A stretch of 50,090 nt of DNA from Deltaproteobacteria bacterium (GTDB taxonomy: Bacteria; Desulfobacterota; Syntrophobacteria; Syntrophobacterales; Syntrophobacteraceae): assembly GCA_021780695.1 (NCBI GenBank), contig JAJXYD010000036.1, positions 1-50,090 of the forward strand, in the 5' to 3' direction. This document shows positions 1 through 8,670 of this stretch, one piece after another. Made by a program: the position numbers and the translations under genes. The notes below the pieces were generated by a model. The model was not told where the DNA came from, did no database searches, and worked only from the letters and a program-made list of their open reading frames with translations. Every line of letters starts with the position of its first letter. Position 1 is the first letter of the stretch.

Positions 1-83
1 CTGGTCTTGGGTGGCTAATTCAAGCCTGGATCGCTCAGGTCAATCCGGACACCTTTCCTATTGTGTTTCTTTGATATCTTTTT

Positions 84-107
84 TTCGCGTCTTCGCGTCT
101 TCGCGTG
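84..107. repeat. Three tandem copies of an 8-base unit
   Basis: Three head-to-tail copies of TTCGCGTC are seen, the last ending in G instead of C. The repeat lies in the non-coding stretch downstream of the small minus-strand gene. No function can be assigned. Confidence 0.6.
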
Positions 108-152
108 AGCCTAAATCAACAACATTGCCAGGGGAGGCGGGCCACCCAGGCC

Positions 153-178
153 GGTGGGCACAAAAAAGCGTGCCCACC
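153..178. repeat. Inverted repeat (9-bp stem, 8-base loop)
   Basis: GGTGGGCAC at 153-161 is perfectly complementary to GTGCCCACC at 170-178, with an A-rich loop. It lies about 75 bases beyond the stop codon of the small minus-strand gene (252-425). It could be a transcript-end structure, but neither strand shows a clear T-run after the stem. Confidence 0.45.
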
Positions 179-251
179 CTCTCCCGGCCTAAGGGAATAC
201 CTTACATGCCCCGCGGGGGGCAACACCACCAATTTGTTGCCTTGCAACGGT

Positions 252-425
252 CTATCTTCTTTTGAAGATGCAGGAAGCGTAAGTCTTTTTTCCGACATCG
301 TCATGGCAATAGGAACAAGACTTGACTTTCCATTCGCTCGACTTAGCGTTTAAAAAACCGCTAAATTCCCGGTCAAAGGAACCCGCATCGGCTTTAAATG
401 TTTCAAACATGTATTTATCTTCCAT
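252..425 (-). CDS. Small cysteine-containing protein (57 aa), unknown function
   Basis: I do not recognise this protein. It has 57 residues, is rich in Lys and Phe, and has a C-terminal CSYC pair (C37, C40) followed by H41 and a further C52, which could form a small metal-binding knuckle. The start is chosen because an excellent ribosome-binding site, AAGGAGGT, lies 7 bases upstream of the ATG at 425. The same frame extends further upstream, but only as the antisense of the GH57 gene. It is divergent from the GH57 gene, so the space between them probably holds both promoters. There is no signal peptide or membrane segment. That it is a real gene rests on the ribosome-binding site and the CxxC pattern; the function is open. 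Confidence 0.6.
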   Translation of the reverse strand: MEDKYMFETFKADAGSFDREFSGFLNAKSSEWKVKSCSYCHDDVGKKTYASCIFKRR

Positions 426-614
426 AAATATACCTCCTTGTAGATTATCTCTTTTAAACATAAAATGAACAGACCTGATGTCAATGCCGCCAAAGCCCAT
501 CACGAAGGTCTTTTTAGAGCGGATAAAGGTGTGGCGGCTGCAAAAGAGAGCCCTGGGGCTATATTTTCTGAGCAGCCGACCGGGACCGCTTACGAGCCAC
601 AGGACAGGAAGCCG

Positions 615-3164
615 ATGGACAACCCTTCCGGAAAAAAATATGTTTGCCTTCACGCCCATTTCTACCAGCCTCCGCGTGAGAACCCCTGGATTGAGGAGAT
701 CGAAGGCGAGGAATCCGCGGCCCCCTACCACGATTGGAACGAGAGGATCCACACCGAGTGTTACCGGGCAAACACCGCCGCGCGCATTGTCGATGAGAAC
801 AATCGGATTTTGGACCTGGTAAACAATTACAGGTACCTAAGCTTTAATTTCGGCCCTACCCTTATAAGCTGGATCGAGCGCCACCATCCGTGGGCCTATC
901 AAAAGATTCTGGATGCCGACCGGCAGAGCGTGGAGGCGCTGGCGGGACACGGCAACGCCATAGCGCAGGTGTATAATCACATAATAATGCCCCTGGCAAA
1001 TCGTCGCGACAAGCTGACCCAGATCCGGTGGGGGATGGCCGATTTCGAGCACCGATTTGGCAGACGGCCCGAGGGGATGTGGCTGGCTGAAACCGCCGTG
1101 GATCGTGAGACGCTTTTGCTCCTGGCCGAGGAGGGAATAAAGTTCACCATACTTTCTCCCTACCAGGCCCAGCGGTTCCGTTTGGATAAGGAGGACACTC
1201 AGTGGCGGGAGTGTGCCGGGGGCTCGATCCCATCAGGGAGGGCCTATCGCTATGCGTGCGGTTCAGGCAAAGAGATCTATCTTTTTTTCTACGATTCGAC
1301 CCTGGCCCACGGGATAGCTTTCGACCGGCTGCTTGAACACAGCTCAAGGCTTTTGGGACAGATCGACAGGGCATGGAGTGAGCGCGGCCAGGCCATGGAG
1401 CCATGGCTCATACACACCGCAACCGACGGGGAAACTTACGGCCATCACTTTAAATTCGGCGACATGGCCCTTGGGGCCGCCTTTAACGAGCTGCGCCGAG
1501 ACCCCTCGGCACAAATCGTAAATTACGGCTGGTTCCTCGAGGCCTTTCCGGTCGTTGCCGAGGTCGAGATAATCGAGCGCACCGCGTGGAGTTGCGCCCA
1601 CGGAGTTGGTAGGTGGTCAGCCGATTGCGGATGCCATCTGGGAGGAGAACCGGGCTGGAATCAAAAGTGGAGGGGACCGCTTCGCCGGTCCTTCGACCAT
1701 CTTCGGGAGAGTCTGGCGAATCATTTTGAGGCTCAGATGTGCAAACTTTCCACTTCGGATCCCTGGGAAGTTAGAGACAAGTACATAGAGGCAATCCTTG
1801 ACAGGCAAGGACCGGGGGCTGGCCGGTTTGTGAACGCCTATCTCAGGGGCGCACAGCTCTCCCCTGATCTCCCCCGCTTTTTCCAGCTTCTGGAAATGCA
1901 GCGCTTTTCGCTTTTTATGTACACCTCATGCGGTTGGTTTTTTGATGAAATAAGCCAGCTCGAATCCGTTCTGGTTCTCAAATACTCGGCCATGGCAATG
2001 GAGCTTGCAAAAAAAACCGGCTCGGCCGATCTGTTAGCCGATTTTTTAAAACTGCTCGAATCGGCCCCGAGCAACCTGCCCGAATACGGCAACGGGGCCA
2101 ACGTGTTCAAACGCAAAGTGAGCACCGCTAAGATCGACATGGCAAGGGTGGCCGCAAGCTATGCCATTGAATCTTTTTCGGGCCTGCGGCGGTTTCGCAT
2201 CTATACCTACCAGGTTTTGCCAAAAAAAGAAGAGGACCTTGCGGCGGGTCCTGCGACCTGTCTCTACGCCCTTGTGACGGTAAAAGACGAGAGGACCTCC
2301 GAGGAAGAGGATTTCATTTACGCCCTGGTGCATTTCGGGGGTCTGGATTTTCGCTGCTCGGTCAAGTCCCATCCTGGAGAAGACGACTACGAATCGATCC
2401 TTTGCGCACTCCAAAACGCAGTGGAAGAACAAAGTACGATCAAGATGATCCGGGTGCTCGACGAAAAATTTGGAACCGATTATTTGAGTCTCGAAGACGT
2501 TTTAAAGGACCTCAGGGCCTGGATCGCCCTCGACATCGGCCGCAAGGCTCTCGGAGCCTGGACGGGGCTCCAGAGAAACCTTTTTGGCACCCACAAGGCT
2601 CTTTTGCTCTCGCTGCGACAGTGGGGCATAAAGATTCCCGACGACATCGAAGCTGTTATGCGCCGCGTTGTAAGCGAGGATATCGAACTGTTGGTTAAAA
2701 ATATCCTGGCTCACGAACTGGAGCCGGCTACTGCCACAGCCCCCTGGGATTCGACGGATTTCTACTTTCGGATGCACAGGGCACGGATAAGAGCGGTTTT
2801 GGAAGACGCCAAAACCCGGAGGGTGACGCCCGAGATTTCGCAGGTTTCCAGGGATCTGGGCAACCGCCTTGTGGAGCTGCTCTCAAGGCTTGCAAAAACA
2901 TTTGACCAAAGCGAGGCCGGCCGACTCTTGCGATTGCTTGCACTCTGCGGGGAACTGCATGCCCACCCGGAGAGCTGGAAGCTCCAGACCCTGTATTTCG
3001 ACTTTGTCACAAGGGGCCTTAAGAATCCTCGGCTTCTTGCGGGAATCGAAAGGGTCCAAGACCTCGCAACCGCACTGGATTCGATGCTAAACTGCGGTTT
3101 TGCTTCGCTTTTACAGCGCACTAACAGAGAGCCCCCTGCCCCCGGCAAGGGTCCGGGCGGCTAA
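615..3164 (+). CDS. Glycoside hydrolase family 57 protein with DUF3536
   Basis: A predicted alpha-glucan-active enzyme (amylase/branching type) of family GH57, 849 residues from the chosen start. The N-terminal half carries the GH57 signatures: HAHFYQP at residues 13-19, WLAE at 156-159 with the likely nucleophile E159, and TDGETYGHH from about 270 with the likely acid D271. The C-terminal half matches the helical DUF3536 region often joined to this catalytic domain. The frame is open back to an ATG at 465, but the first 50 residues look non-conserved and that ATG has no ribosome-binding site. The ATG at 615 follows AGGAAG and starts just before the conserved KKYVCLHAHF. No signal peptide is seen, so it is probably cytoplasmic. 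The phosphorylase at 4326-5957 suggests a shared role in storage glucan metabolism. Substrate unknown. Confidence 0.85.
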   Translation: MDNPSGKKYVCLHAHFYQPPRENPWIEEIEGEESAAPYHDWNERIHTECYRANTAARIVDENNRILDLVNNYRYLSFNFGPTLISWIERHHPWAYQKILDADRQSVEALAGHGNAIAQVYNHIIMPLANRRDKLTQIRWGMADFEHRFGRRPEGMWLAETAVDRETLLLLAEEGIKFTILSPYQAQRFRLDKEDTQWRECAGGSIPSGRAYRYACGSGKEIYLFFYDSTLAHGIAFDRLLEHSSRLLGQIDRAWSERGQAMEPWLIHTATDGETYGHHFKFGDMALGAAFNELRRDPSAQIVNYGWFLEAFPVVAEVEIIERTAWSCAHGVGRWSADCGCHLGGEPGWNQKWRGPLRRSFDHLRESLANHFEAQMCKLSTSDPWEVRDKYIEAILDRQGPGAGRFVNAYLRGAQLSPDLPRFFQLLEMQRFSLFMYTSCGWFFDEISQLESVLVLKYSAMAMELAKKTGSADLLADFLKLLESAPSNLPEYGNGANVFKRKVSTAKIDMARVAASYAIESFSGLRRFRIYTYQVLPKKEEDLAAGPATCLYALVTVKDERTSEEEDFIYALVHFGGLDFRCSVKSHPGEDDYESILCALQNAVEEQSTIKMIRVLDEKFGTDYLSLEDVLKDLRAWIALDIGRKALGAWTGLQRNLFGTHKALLLSLRQWGIKIPDDIEAVMRRVVSEDIELLVKNILAHELEPATATAPWDSTDFYFRMHRARIRAVLEDAKTRRVTPEISQVSRDLGNRLVELLSRLAKTFDQSEAGRLLRLLALCGELHAHPESWKLQTLYFDFVTRGLKNPRLLAGIERVQDLATALDSMLNCGFASLLQRTNREPPAPGKGPGG

Positions 3165-3259
3165 GGTTTGGGAAACTCAGGCGTAAGGAGATATTGAATT
3201 TAGCCGCCAAAGGGTATTACTATTATTTTGGAAATCGCAAACGAACAGGAGTTCCTAAA

Positions 3260-3445
3260 ATGTGTGAAGCGAATGCCTACCTGGTAAAAGAAGGAAAAGA
3301 ACAATTGATCCTTGAGGCCGTCGACAAGGTCGAAAGCAATGAAGGCCGCCTCAAAATTGAAAATATCTTCGGAGAGCAGAAAGTGATCCGGGGGCGCATT
3401 CGAAGCATGTCGCTCGTAGACCACAGGATAGTGATCGAGGAATAG
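3260..3445 (+). CDS. CooT-like small nickel-binding protein
   Basis: A 61-residue protein of the CooT family (PF10133). In Rhodospirillum rubrum, CooT binds nickel through Cys2 and helps nickel enzyme maturation. Here the protein begins MCEANAYL, so Cys2 is present, and the remainder is the family's typical short beta-rich sequence ending IVIEE. The start is set by AGGAG eight bases upstream of the ATG at 3260. An in-frame TTG at 3194 also follows AAGGAG, but starting there would bury the N-terminal MC motif. The gene stands alone between the GH57 gene and the convergent tRNA methyltransferase gene. A nickel role fits the hyp cluster 5-13 kb away but is inferred. Confidence 0.8.
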   Translation: MCEANAYLVKEGKEQLILEAVDKVESNEGRLKIENIFGEQKVIRGRIRSMSLVDHRIVIEE

Positions 3446-3597
3446 GCTAAAAGCAGTCGAGATGTCCGCCCGAGGGTTGACGGACATGAAAGCGGTGTGG
3501 GCTGATAAGCAAGGAAGCCTGCTTTTGACTCAGCCCCCCATTTCCTTGGGCTCTTGGAAAAGCCTATCGGCAGGGGATAGAGAGACTTTTTGCCATT

Positions 3598-4329
3598 TCA
3601 TTTTTGCCTTTTGGAAGTATACCACTCGATTTGCCGGCAAATCCCGCGCACAAGCTGAACATCTCTCCCCCGAAGCTGCATTCTGCTAAAAAACCGTCTC
3701 AGGCTCTCCATGCGGTACTCCGGGTTTTCAGCGCTCAGGAAATTGATTTTTGTAAGCGTTTCCTTTAGATGAGCGTACATCGACTCGAGTTCGAAGCGGG
3801 TGGCAAGGCGAGGGATGAAGTGTTCTTTTTGGGCCGCGGAAGCGGTAAAAATCTCATAGGCCATGATCATTACGGCCTGGGCGAGGTTTATGGAGGAAAA
3901 ATCCGCGGTTGGAATGGTCACCAGTGCATCGCAGTACCTGATGTGTTCGTTGGCCAGACCGCTCGCCTCGGGTCCAAAAAGAAGGGCCACCTGATTTTTG
4001 CGACTTATGGGTATAAGCTCCTGGGCAAGCTGGCGCGGATTTCTAACCGACTGTCTGTGGGAGCCCCGGCGCGCGGTCGTTCCGACCACATACCCGAAGG
4101 GTTTTAGCGCCTCTTCGAGCTGGTCGTAGACTTCGATGGCAAGGACCAGGTCTTCGGCATGATGGGTGGCGGTCTTTAGGATACGCGTGAGATCGCATCC
4201 GGAAGGCTTTACCGCGAGCAGTCGTGAAAGCCCCATGTTTTTTGCCGCCCGTACCGCCGCGCCAATGTTTTCAGGGTAATGGGGCTCGACCAGCACAATG
4301 GCCAAATTTTCAAGATTTATTTTGTTCAC
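3598..4329 (-). CDS. trmJ: TrmJ-type tRNA/rRNA 2'-O-methyltransferase (SPOUT)
   Basis: A 243-residue SPOUT-class RNA methyltransferase that transfers a methyl group from SAM to a ribose 2'-OH, most like TrmJ, which modifies position 32 of tRNAs. The three family motifs are visible: PHYPENIGAAVRAAKNMG near the N-terminus, LLFGPEASGL in the middle and SSINLAQAV toward the end, which together form the knotted SAM site. The start is taken as the GTG at 4329 because it overlaps the phosphorylase stop as GTGA and begins right before the conserved domain. The frame is open further upstream, but only inside the phosphorylase gene. Translation is therefore likely coupled to that gene. The exact RNA target is inferred. 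Confidence 0.85.
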   Translation of the reverse strand: MNKINLENLAIVLVEPHYPENIGAAVRAAKNMGLSRLLAVKPSGCDLTRILKTATHHAEDLVLAIEVYDQLEEALKPFGYVVGTTARRGSHRQSVRNPRQLAQELIPISRKNQVALLFGPEASGLANEHIRYCDALVTIPTADFSSINLAQAVMIMAYEIFTASAAQKEHFIPRLATRFELESMYAHLKETLTKINFLSAENPEYRMESLRRFFSRMQLRGRDVQLVRGICRQIEWYTSKRQK

Positions 4330-5957
4330 CTGTAATAGTTTCGATAATACTCCAGCACCATCCGGTGGGTATTGAAGTAAGGGGTTATGTCGGAGATGGA
4401 ATGCCTCATAATGGCGAGCCACTTCCGGGGGTTTGCGTAATAGGTTGTGACCATGTCTTCGAGATCCTGGTAGAGATCGGAGGCCGCCAACTGGTCGTCC
4501 TGGTCTTCATCGTCGCCTATGGCCCAACCGTTGACACGGTTTTTACAGGCTTCCCGCCACCAGCCGTCGAGCACGCTCATATTGACGCCGCCGTTAAAGC
4601 AGACTTTCATCCCGCTTGTGCCGCTGGCCTCCCTCGGGCGCCGCGGCGTATTGAGCCAGACGTCTGCCCCGGCTGTCATAAGGGATGCAACCCAGATATT
4701 ATAGTTTGGAACAAATACCAATCGTAGATTATTTTCGTACTGTTTTCCTATGTTTACTATCTGTTTAATGAGCTCTTTTCCAGCCGCGTCCTGTGGGTGG
4801 GCCTTTCCGGCAAACACGAACTGCACGCGGTCGTAGGAAAGGTTGAAGAGAAATTCGAGATCGCTGAAAATGAGCGTGGCACGCTTATAGGCGGCCGCCC
4901 GCCTGGCAAAACAGATAGTTAGAAGTTCATCGGTAAATCCTGCCCCTGAAAGGGAATTGATATAGCTTATAAGCCTTCTTTTGGCCATCTTTTTGGCCTC
5001 CAGGATTTCACTGTCCGGGATCTGGGAAATATCGGCCAGTTGTTGCGGATCGTTTCTCCAGGTGGGAAGGTATTTGTCGTAGAGCTTTTTGAATTCAGGG
5101 CCCGTCCAGCTCAAATGGTGCACCCCATTGGTGATGTGGCCAATGTTGTAGCCGGGAAACATGAGCCTTGAGACTTCTCCGTGAAGCTGGCTCACTCCGT
5201 TTGCGGCCCGCGACAAACTAAGGGCCAAAACGGTGGTGTTAAGGAGGTCGTCTCCGGCAAGTTGCTTTATATTGGGCGGAAGGTATTCGCCTATGACCTT
5301 CTGCGCAAGCTCGTAGCTGAATTTATCATGTCCGGCGGCTACCGGCGTGTGCGTGGTGAATACACACCTCGATTTCACCTGCTCGATGTCGGAGCCCAAA
5401 TCTTTGAGCATGGCGAGGGTGAGGAAAACCGCGTGCCCCTCGTTCATGTGATACGTGGTGATATTTGGCTCCAGACGCTTAAAAGCGAGGTATCCGCCAA
5501 TGCCAAGGATGGCTTCCTGCGAAATTCTTGTGTGCTGGTCACCCCCGTAGAGGTACTGGGTAATCAGCCGGTCGGCCGGAGCGTTATCGGGAAGATCGGT
5601 ATCCAGGAAATAGACCGATACGCCCGTTTGCCCGTTGCCGTTTTGCAGCCCACGCACCTTGTGCTTCCAAACGCCCACATGGACGTCGCGTCCATCGAGC
5701 CTTACGCTGAGCTTTAGTGGAAGAGGCTCCATGAAGGCGCGGGGGTCGAAATAGGGGTACATCTCTTCCTGCTGACCGAAGGGGTTTATGTTCTGGATAA
5801 AATAGCCCCGTTTGTAGAGAAGCGTTACGGCGACCAGAGGGATATTCAGATCGGCGGCCGATTTTATGTGGTCTCCGGCCAGGATGCCAAGCCCCCCGCT
5901 GTAAGTCGGGATACTCTCGTTTAGGCCGATCTCCATGCTGAAGTATGCGACTTTCAT
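4326..5957 (-). CDS. glgP: Alpha-glucan (glycogen) phosphorylase, short form
   Basis: Releases glucose 1-phosphate from alpha-1,4-glucans using pyridoxal phosphate. With 543 residues it matches the short bacterial/archaeal alpha-glucan phosphorylases (TIGR02094 type), not the 800-residue glycogen phosphorylases. It starts with the typical KVAYFSMEIGL and contains the PLP site EASGTSGMK with Lys451, followed by GGWW-like DGWW. The ATG at 5957 is preceded by AAGGAG; a longer in-frame reading would add 32 unconserved residues. It overlaps the downstream trmJ start by 4 bases. With the GH57 enzyme nearby it probably serves storage-glucan breakdown in the cytoplasm. Confidence 0.9.
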   Translation of the reverse strand: MKVAYFSMEIGLNESIPTYSGGLGILAGDHIKSAADLNIPLVAVTLLYKRGYFIQNINPFGQQEEMYPYFDPRAFMEPLPLKLSVRLDGRDVHVGVWKHKVRGLQNGNGQTGVSVYFLDTDLPDNAPADRLITQYLYGGDQHTRISQEAILGIGGYLAFKRLEPNITTYHMNEGHAVFLTLAMLKDLGSDIEQVKSRCVFTTHTPVAAGHDKFSYELAQKVIGEYLPPNIKQLAGDDLLNTTVLALSLSRAANGVSQLHGEVSRLMFPGYNIGHITNGVHHLSWTGPEFKKLYDKYLPTWRNDPQQLADISQIPDSEILEAKKMAKRRLISYINSLSGAGFTDELLTICFARRAAAYKRATLIFSDLEFLFNLSYDRVQFVFAGKAHPQDAAGKELIKQIVNIGKQYENNLRLVFVPNYNIWVASLMTAGADVWLNTPRRPREASGTSGMKVCFNGGVNMSVLDGWWREACKNRVNGWAIGDDEDQDDQLAASDLYQDLEDMVTTYYANPRKWLAIMRHSISDITPYFNTHRMVLEYYRNYYR

Positions 5958-6156
5958 CCTGGATGGCTCCTTTGTGGAGGTTGATAAATGCGCTCGGGCT
6001 AAATTTATACCATATCCCCGCCTGTGCTTTCCACCACGAAGAAGGGAAAGCAAAACCGCCCTTGCCGATCAGCCTGTTATGATCTCCAGCTATAGGCGGT
6101 TTGTTAAAAAAATGCTACATTGCCATCTTCGCCTAATCTGAAAAGGAGAAGCAAAG

Positions 6157-7224
6157 ATGTCCAGGGTCATGATCCACCCAGCGGGGTATGACAAGATTGG
6201 AGAGGCGGTCCAGCGTGCTTTCGAGCTTTTCCCGGTCCCAATTGCGGGCCGCAAGGTGTTGATAAAGCCAAATGTGCTCAGAGTCTCGGAGGCGCGCGAA
6301 GCCATAGTTACCCATCCGGCGCTGCTTCGCGCGGTGGTCGAAAAGATCCACAGCTTATCTGCGGCCTCTATTGTCGTGGGAGATAACCCCGGAATGTTCA
6401 GCTACGGGGCAAACGAGGAAAGCTTCAAGACCACAGGCCTAATGGAAGCCTCTTGCGGCCTGTATAAAAATATAGGGCTCGATTCTGTAAAAATCGATTT
6501 CGACCCGGCCTTCATGCCGGCGGTAAGCGTTTCCCGGGCTGTTATGGAAGCCGATGTGGTGATAAGTCTTCCCAAGTTCAAGACGCACGGTCTCACAGTC
6601 ATGTCAGGGGCCGTTAAAAACTCCTACGGGTATTTGCCGGGCGCCCAGAAGGCCATGCTTCACAAGGCCGCGGGCAGCCCTGAGCGTTTTCACGAACTGA
6701 TCGTGGAAGTCTACCGGCTGAGGGTCCCCGATCTATTCATCATGGACGCGGTGGTGGGAATGGAGGGAAACGGGCCCGCCTCCATCGATTTGAGAGATAT
6801 CGGCCTGGTTATCGCCTCGGACAACGGCGTTGCGATGGATGCGGTAGTTGCGACCCTTATGGGCTGCGACCCCGCCCGGCTTGGCTTTCTTAAAAAAGCC
6901 CGGGAGGTTGGCCTTGGCGACTACGACCTGGGCTCCATCGAGATAATCGGCGAGCTAAAACCCATCGCAAACTTCAAGCTCCCGCCCCTTGGCGGCGAGG
7001 CCACCAGCAACAACCCCCACGTGCAGCAGCTAATCGAGAGCCGCGCGGTGCTTCGCCCGCAAGCCGACCCCCAATTGTGCACGGGATGCGCAACCTGTGT
7101 GGAGCAATGCCCGGTCTCGGCTCTTACTATGGTTGATGCCCTTCCCGTTGTTGACGCCGGAGTGTGCATCAGTTGTTTTTGCTGTCAGGAGATGTGCCCG
7201 GAAAAGGCCATGGCTTTGAAATAA
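6157..7224 (+). CDS. DUF362 protein with C-terminal 2x[4Fe-4S] ferredoxin domain
   Basis: A 355-residue protein: residues about 1-290 form a DUF362 domain (KVLIKPNVL near the N-terminus, KFKTHGLTVMSGAVKN in the middle). The C-terminal 60 residues hold two ferredoxin motifs, CTGCATCVEQCP and CISCFCCQEMCP, which should bind two [4Fe-4S] clusters. AAAAGGAG stands just upstream of the ATG. DUF362 proteins occur widely in anaerobes and are presumed redox proteins, but no reaction is established. The gene is divergent from glgP and is followed after 65 bases by a small membrane protein gene; an inverted repeat lies between the two. Confidence 0.85.
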   Translation: MSRVMIHPAGYDKIGEAVQRAFELFPVPIAGRKVLIKPNVLRVSEAREAIVTHPALLRAVVEKIHSLSAASIVVGDNPGMFSYGANEESFKTTGLMEASCGLYKNIGLDSVKIDFDPAFMPAVSVSRAVMEADVVISLPKFKTHGLTVMSGAVKNSYGYLPGAQKAMLHKAAGSPERFHELIVEVYRLRVPDLFIMDAVVGMEGNGPASIDLRDIGLVIASDNGVAMDAVVATLMGCDPARLGFLKKAREVGLGDYDLGSIEIIGELKPIANFKLPPLGGEATSNNPHVQQLIESRAVLRPQADPQLCTGCATCVEQCPVSALTMVDALPVVDAGVCISCFCCQEMCPEKAMALK

Positions 7225-7229
7225 ATTAC

Positions 7230-7268
7230 CGCGCAGAGCCGATGGCAAATCACTTTTTCCTCTGCGCG
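7230..7268. repeat. Inverted repeat (9-bp stem, 21-base loop)
   Basis: CGCGCAGAG at 7230-7238 pairs perfectly with CTCTGCGCG at 7260-7268. It fills most of the gap between the DUF362 gene and the membrane protein gene and ends 8 bases before the ribosome-binding site of the latter. It could stabilise the mRNA end of the first gene or affect translation of the second. No T-run follows on the plus strand. Confidence 0.55.
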
Positions 7269-7289
7269 ACAAAGAAAGGAGACACAAAA

Positions 7290-7685
7290 ATGAGAGGTCT
7301 TCTCGTAAGATGGCTTCTTCTGACAATTGCGATTATCCTCACCTCCTATCTCGGGGTGGGAATTCATGTGAGGAGCTTTTTTTCGGCTTTTTTCGCCGCA
7401 ATGGTCCTGGGAATGTTGAATGCTCTGTTTAGACCCATACTGCTCCTTGTCACCCTGCCGATAAATATCCTTACCCTTGGGCTTTTTACCTTTGTAATCA
7501 ACGCGATACTGCTTCTTATGGTCTCGGGGGTGGTGTCTGGCTTTTATGTTCACGGCTTCTTTGCCGCCGTTTTAGGCTCCCTGGTGATAAGCTTTGTGAG
7601 CTGGCTTCTAAGCTCCTTTGTTACCGACAGAGGCCATATAGGCTACGTCGAGCTGAGAAGGTCCAAAAGGGGCATTTGGGAATAG
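7290..7685 (+). CDS. Phage holin family 4 superfamily-like membrane protein (PF04020 type)
   Basis: A 131-residue integral membrane protein with four predicted transmembrane helices (about residues 5-25, 30-55, 60-85 and 88-112) and a short basic, cytoplasmic-looking C-terminus. The pattern NALFRPILLLVTLPINILTLG is diagnostic of the PF04020 family, which is common on bacterial chromosomes and usually unrelated to phage. The ATG at 7290 is used because AAAGGAG lies just upstream; the frame is open further back but only into the DUF362 gene. The function is unknown for the family. Confidence 0.8.
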   Translation: MRGLLVRWLLLTIAIILTSYLGVGIHVRSFFSAFFAAMVLGMLNALFRPILLLVTLPINILTLGLFTFVINAILLLMVSGVVSGFYVHGFFAAVLGSLVISFVSWLLSSFVTDRGHIGYVELRRSKRGIWE

Positions 7686-7974
7686 CCGGCGGCCTACCGA
7701 TCACACCCGGTTGCCAAAGCCCGGTTGCGCCCGCAGGCAAAAGCCCGCGGGCCATCCGGGGCTGGGACACAAAAAGTCCTAATCTTGAACCCGGCAGCCC
7801 AATCTCATACTGGAAGCATTTTCGGCGATCACGGCTTTTGTTTGAGTCGATAATCTTATTGCCGCTTTTGCACGAAATTTCTGGCGCGTCTTCCCTTTGG
7901 CGATCTCATTTCCTCCGCATACGCTCCAGCACGGCTTTAAAGAGCGACTACGCGACCGCGCCATAAGAAAATAG
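7686..7974. other. Intergenic region without a supported gene
   Basis: About 290 bases between two convergent genes. A weak hairpin (GCCCGC at 7729-7734, GCGGGC at 7747-7752) lies just after the membrane protein gene and may help end its transcript, though no T-run follows. Short open frames exist on both strands but have no ribosome-binding site and no recognisable family. Confidence 0.5.
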
Positions 7975-8670
7975 CTATTTTACTGCGTAGAATCCCGCCT
8001 GCATGTGCGAGAGCCAAAACATCCCGGCTGTTGCAAATCCGGTGCGCCTTAGTAGCTCGAGATGCTCATCGATTGTAATCGGGAAATACCCCGTCCCGAA
8101 TCTTCTGACATGGGACTCGACCTGCGCAGGCGGTCTCCCCTGGTCTTTCTGATATTTTGCCCATCGTTCCAATGCGTTTTGATTTAGTGAAGCCTCTTCG
8201 AAATCAATGTTTTCGAACTGCACGAACACCCCTGCCCGGGCTAAAACTTTAAAGCATGACCGCACCGCCCTCTGCCGCCCGGCTTCGTCCAGGTAATGGT
8301 GGCACAAGACTGCGGTTATCACCTGCGGGGGGCAAGGCAAAATATCCGCGGCTATGGCCGCGCTTCCAATGGGTGGGAGAAATTTCAAGCGCTCCGGGGC
8401 GATGTTTGCAAAACGCCTTTTCGCCTCCGCCAGCATGGCCTCGGAAGGATCAGCCATAATAAAGAGGGCATCCCGAAATCGGGGCAGGGCCATTTCGACC
8501 AGATGCCCCGTGCCGCACCCGGTATCGAGCCAGCATGCAACATCGGGCTTAAGCGTTTCTATCAAATCCATTGTTTCGCTCTGCATAAGGTCATAGAAGG
8601 GGATGGTCGCCCTGATTACCCCATCGTAGTCTTTGGCCATATGTGGCGTTGCATTGTCAACCAGGCTCAC
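7975..8670 (-). CDS. Class I SAM-dependent methyltransferase
   Basis: A 231-residue Rossmann-fold methyltransferase. Motif I, LDTGCGTGH, is at residues 48-56, an acidic motif II (MADPSEAML) follows about 25 residues later, and a motif IV-like stretch follows further on. The substrate cannot be told. The GTG start at 8670 lies inside the end of the upstream gene, overlapping it by 14 bases, and GAGGTG upstream can serve as the ribosome-binding site. This makes it the last gene of a minus-strand run that begins with hypA. Co-translation with the U32-like protein suggests they act together, but this is inference. Confidence 0.85.
   Translation of the reverse strand: MSLVDNATPHMAKDYDGVIRATIPFYDLMQSETMDLIETLKPDVACWLDTGCGTGHLVEMALPRFRDALFIMADPSEAMLAEAKRRFANIAPERLKFLPPIGSAAIAADILPCPPQVITAVLCHHYLDEAGRQRAVRSCFKVLARAGVFVQFENIDFEEASLNQNALERWAKYQKDQGRPPAQVESHVRRFGTGYFPITIDEHLELLRRTGFATAGMFWLSHMQAGFYAVK

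Noticed and set aside
84..107. CRISPR-like repeat
   Set aside because: The unit is 8 bases without spacers; no cas genes are present.
465..614. N-terminal extension of the GH57 gene from the ATG at 465
   Set aside because: No ribosome-binding site, unconserved-looking residues, and a better start at 615 right before the conserved domain.
7290..7685. Prophage remnant, suggested by the holin-like protein
   Set aside because: PF04020 proteins are common chromosomal membrane proteins, and no other phage gene is in the window.
7676..7966. Short frames on both strands in the gap after the membrane protein gene
   Set aside because: No ribosome-binding site, low-complexity or arginine-rich translation, no known family.
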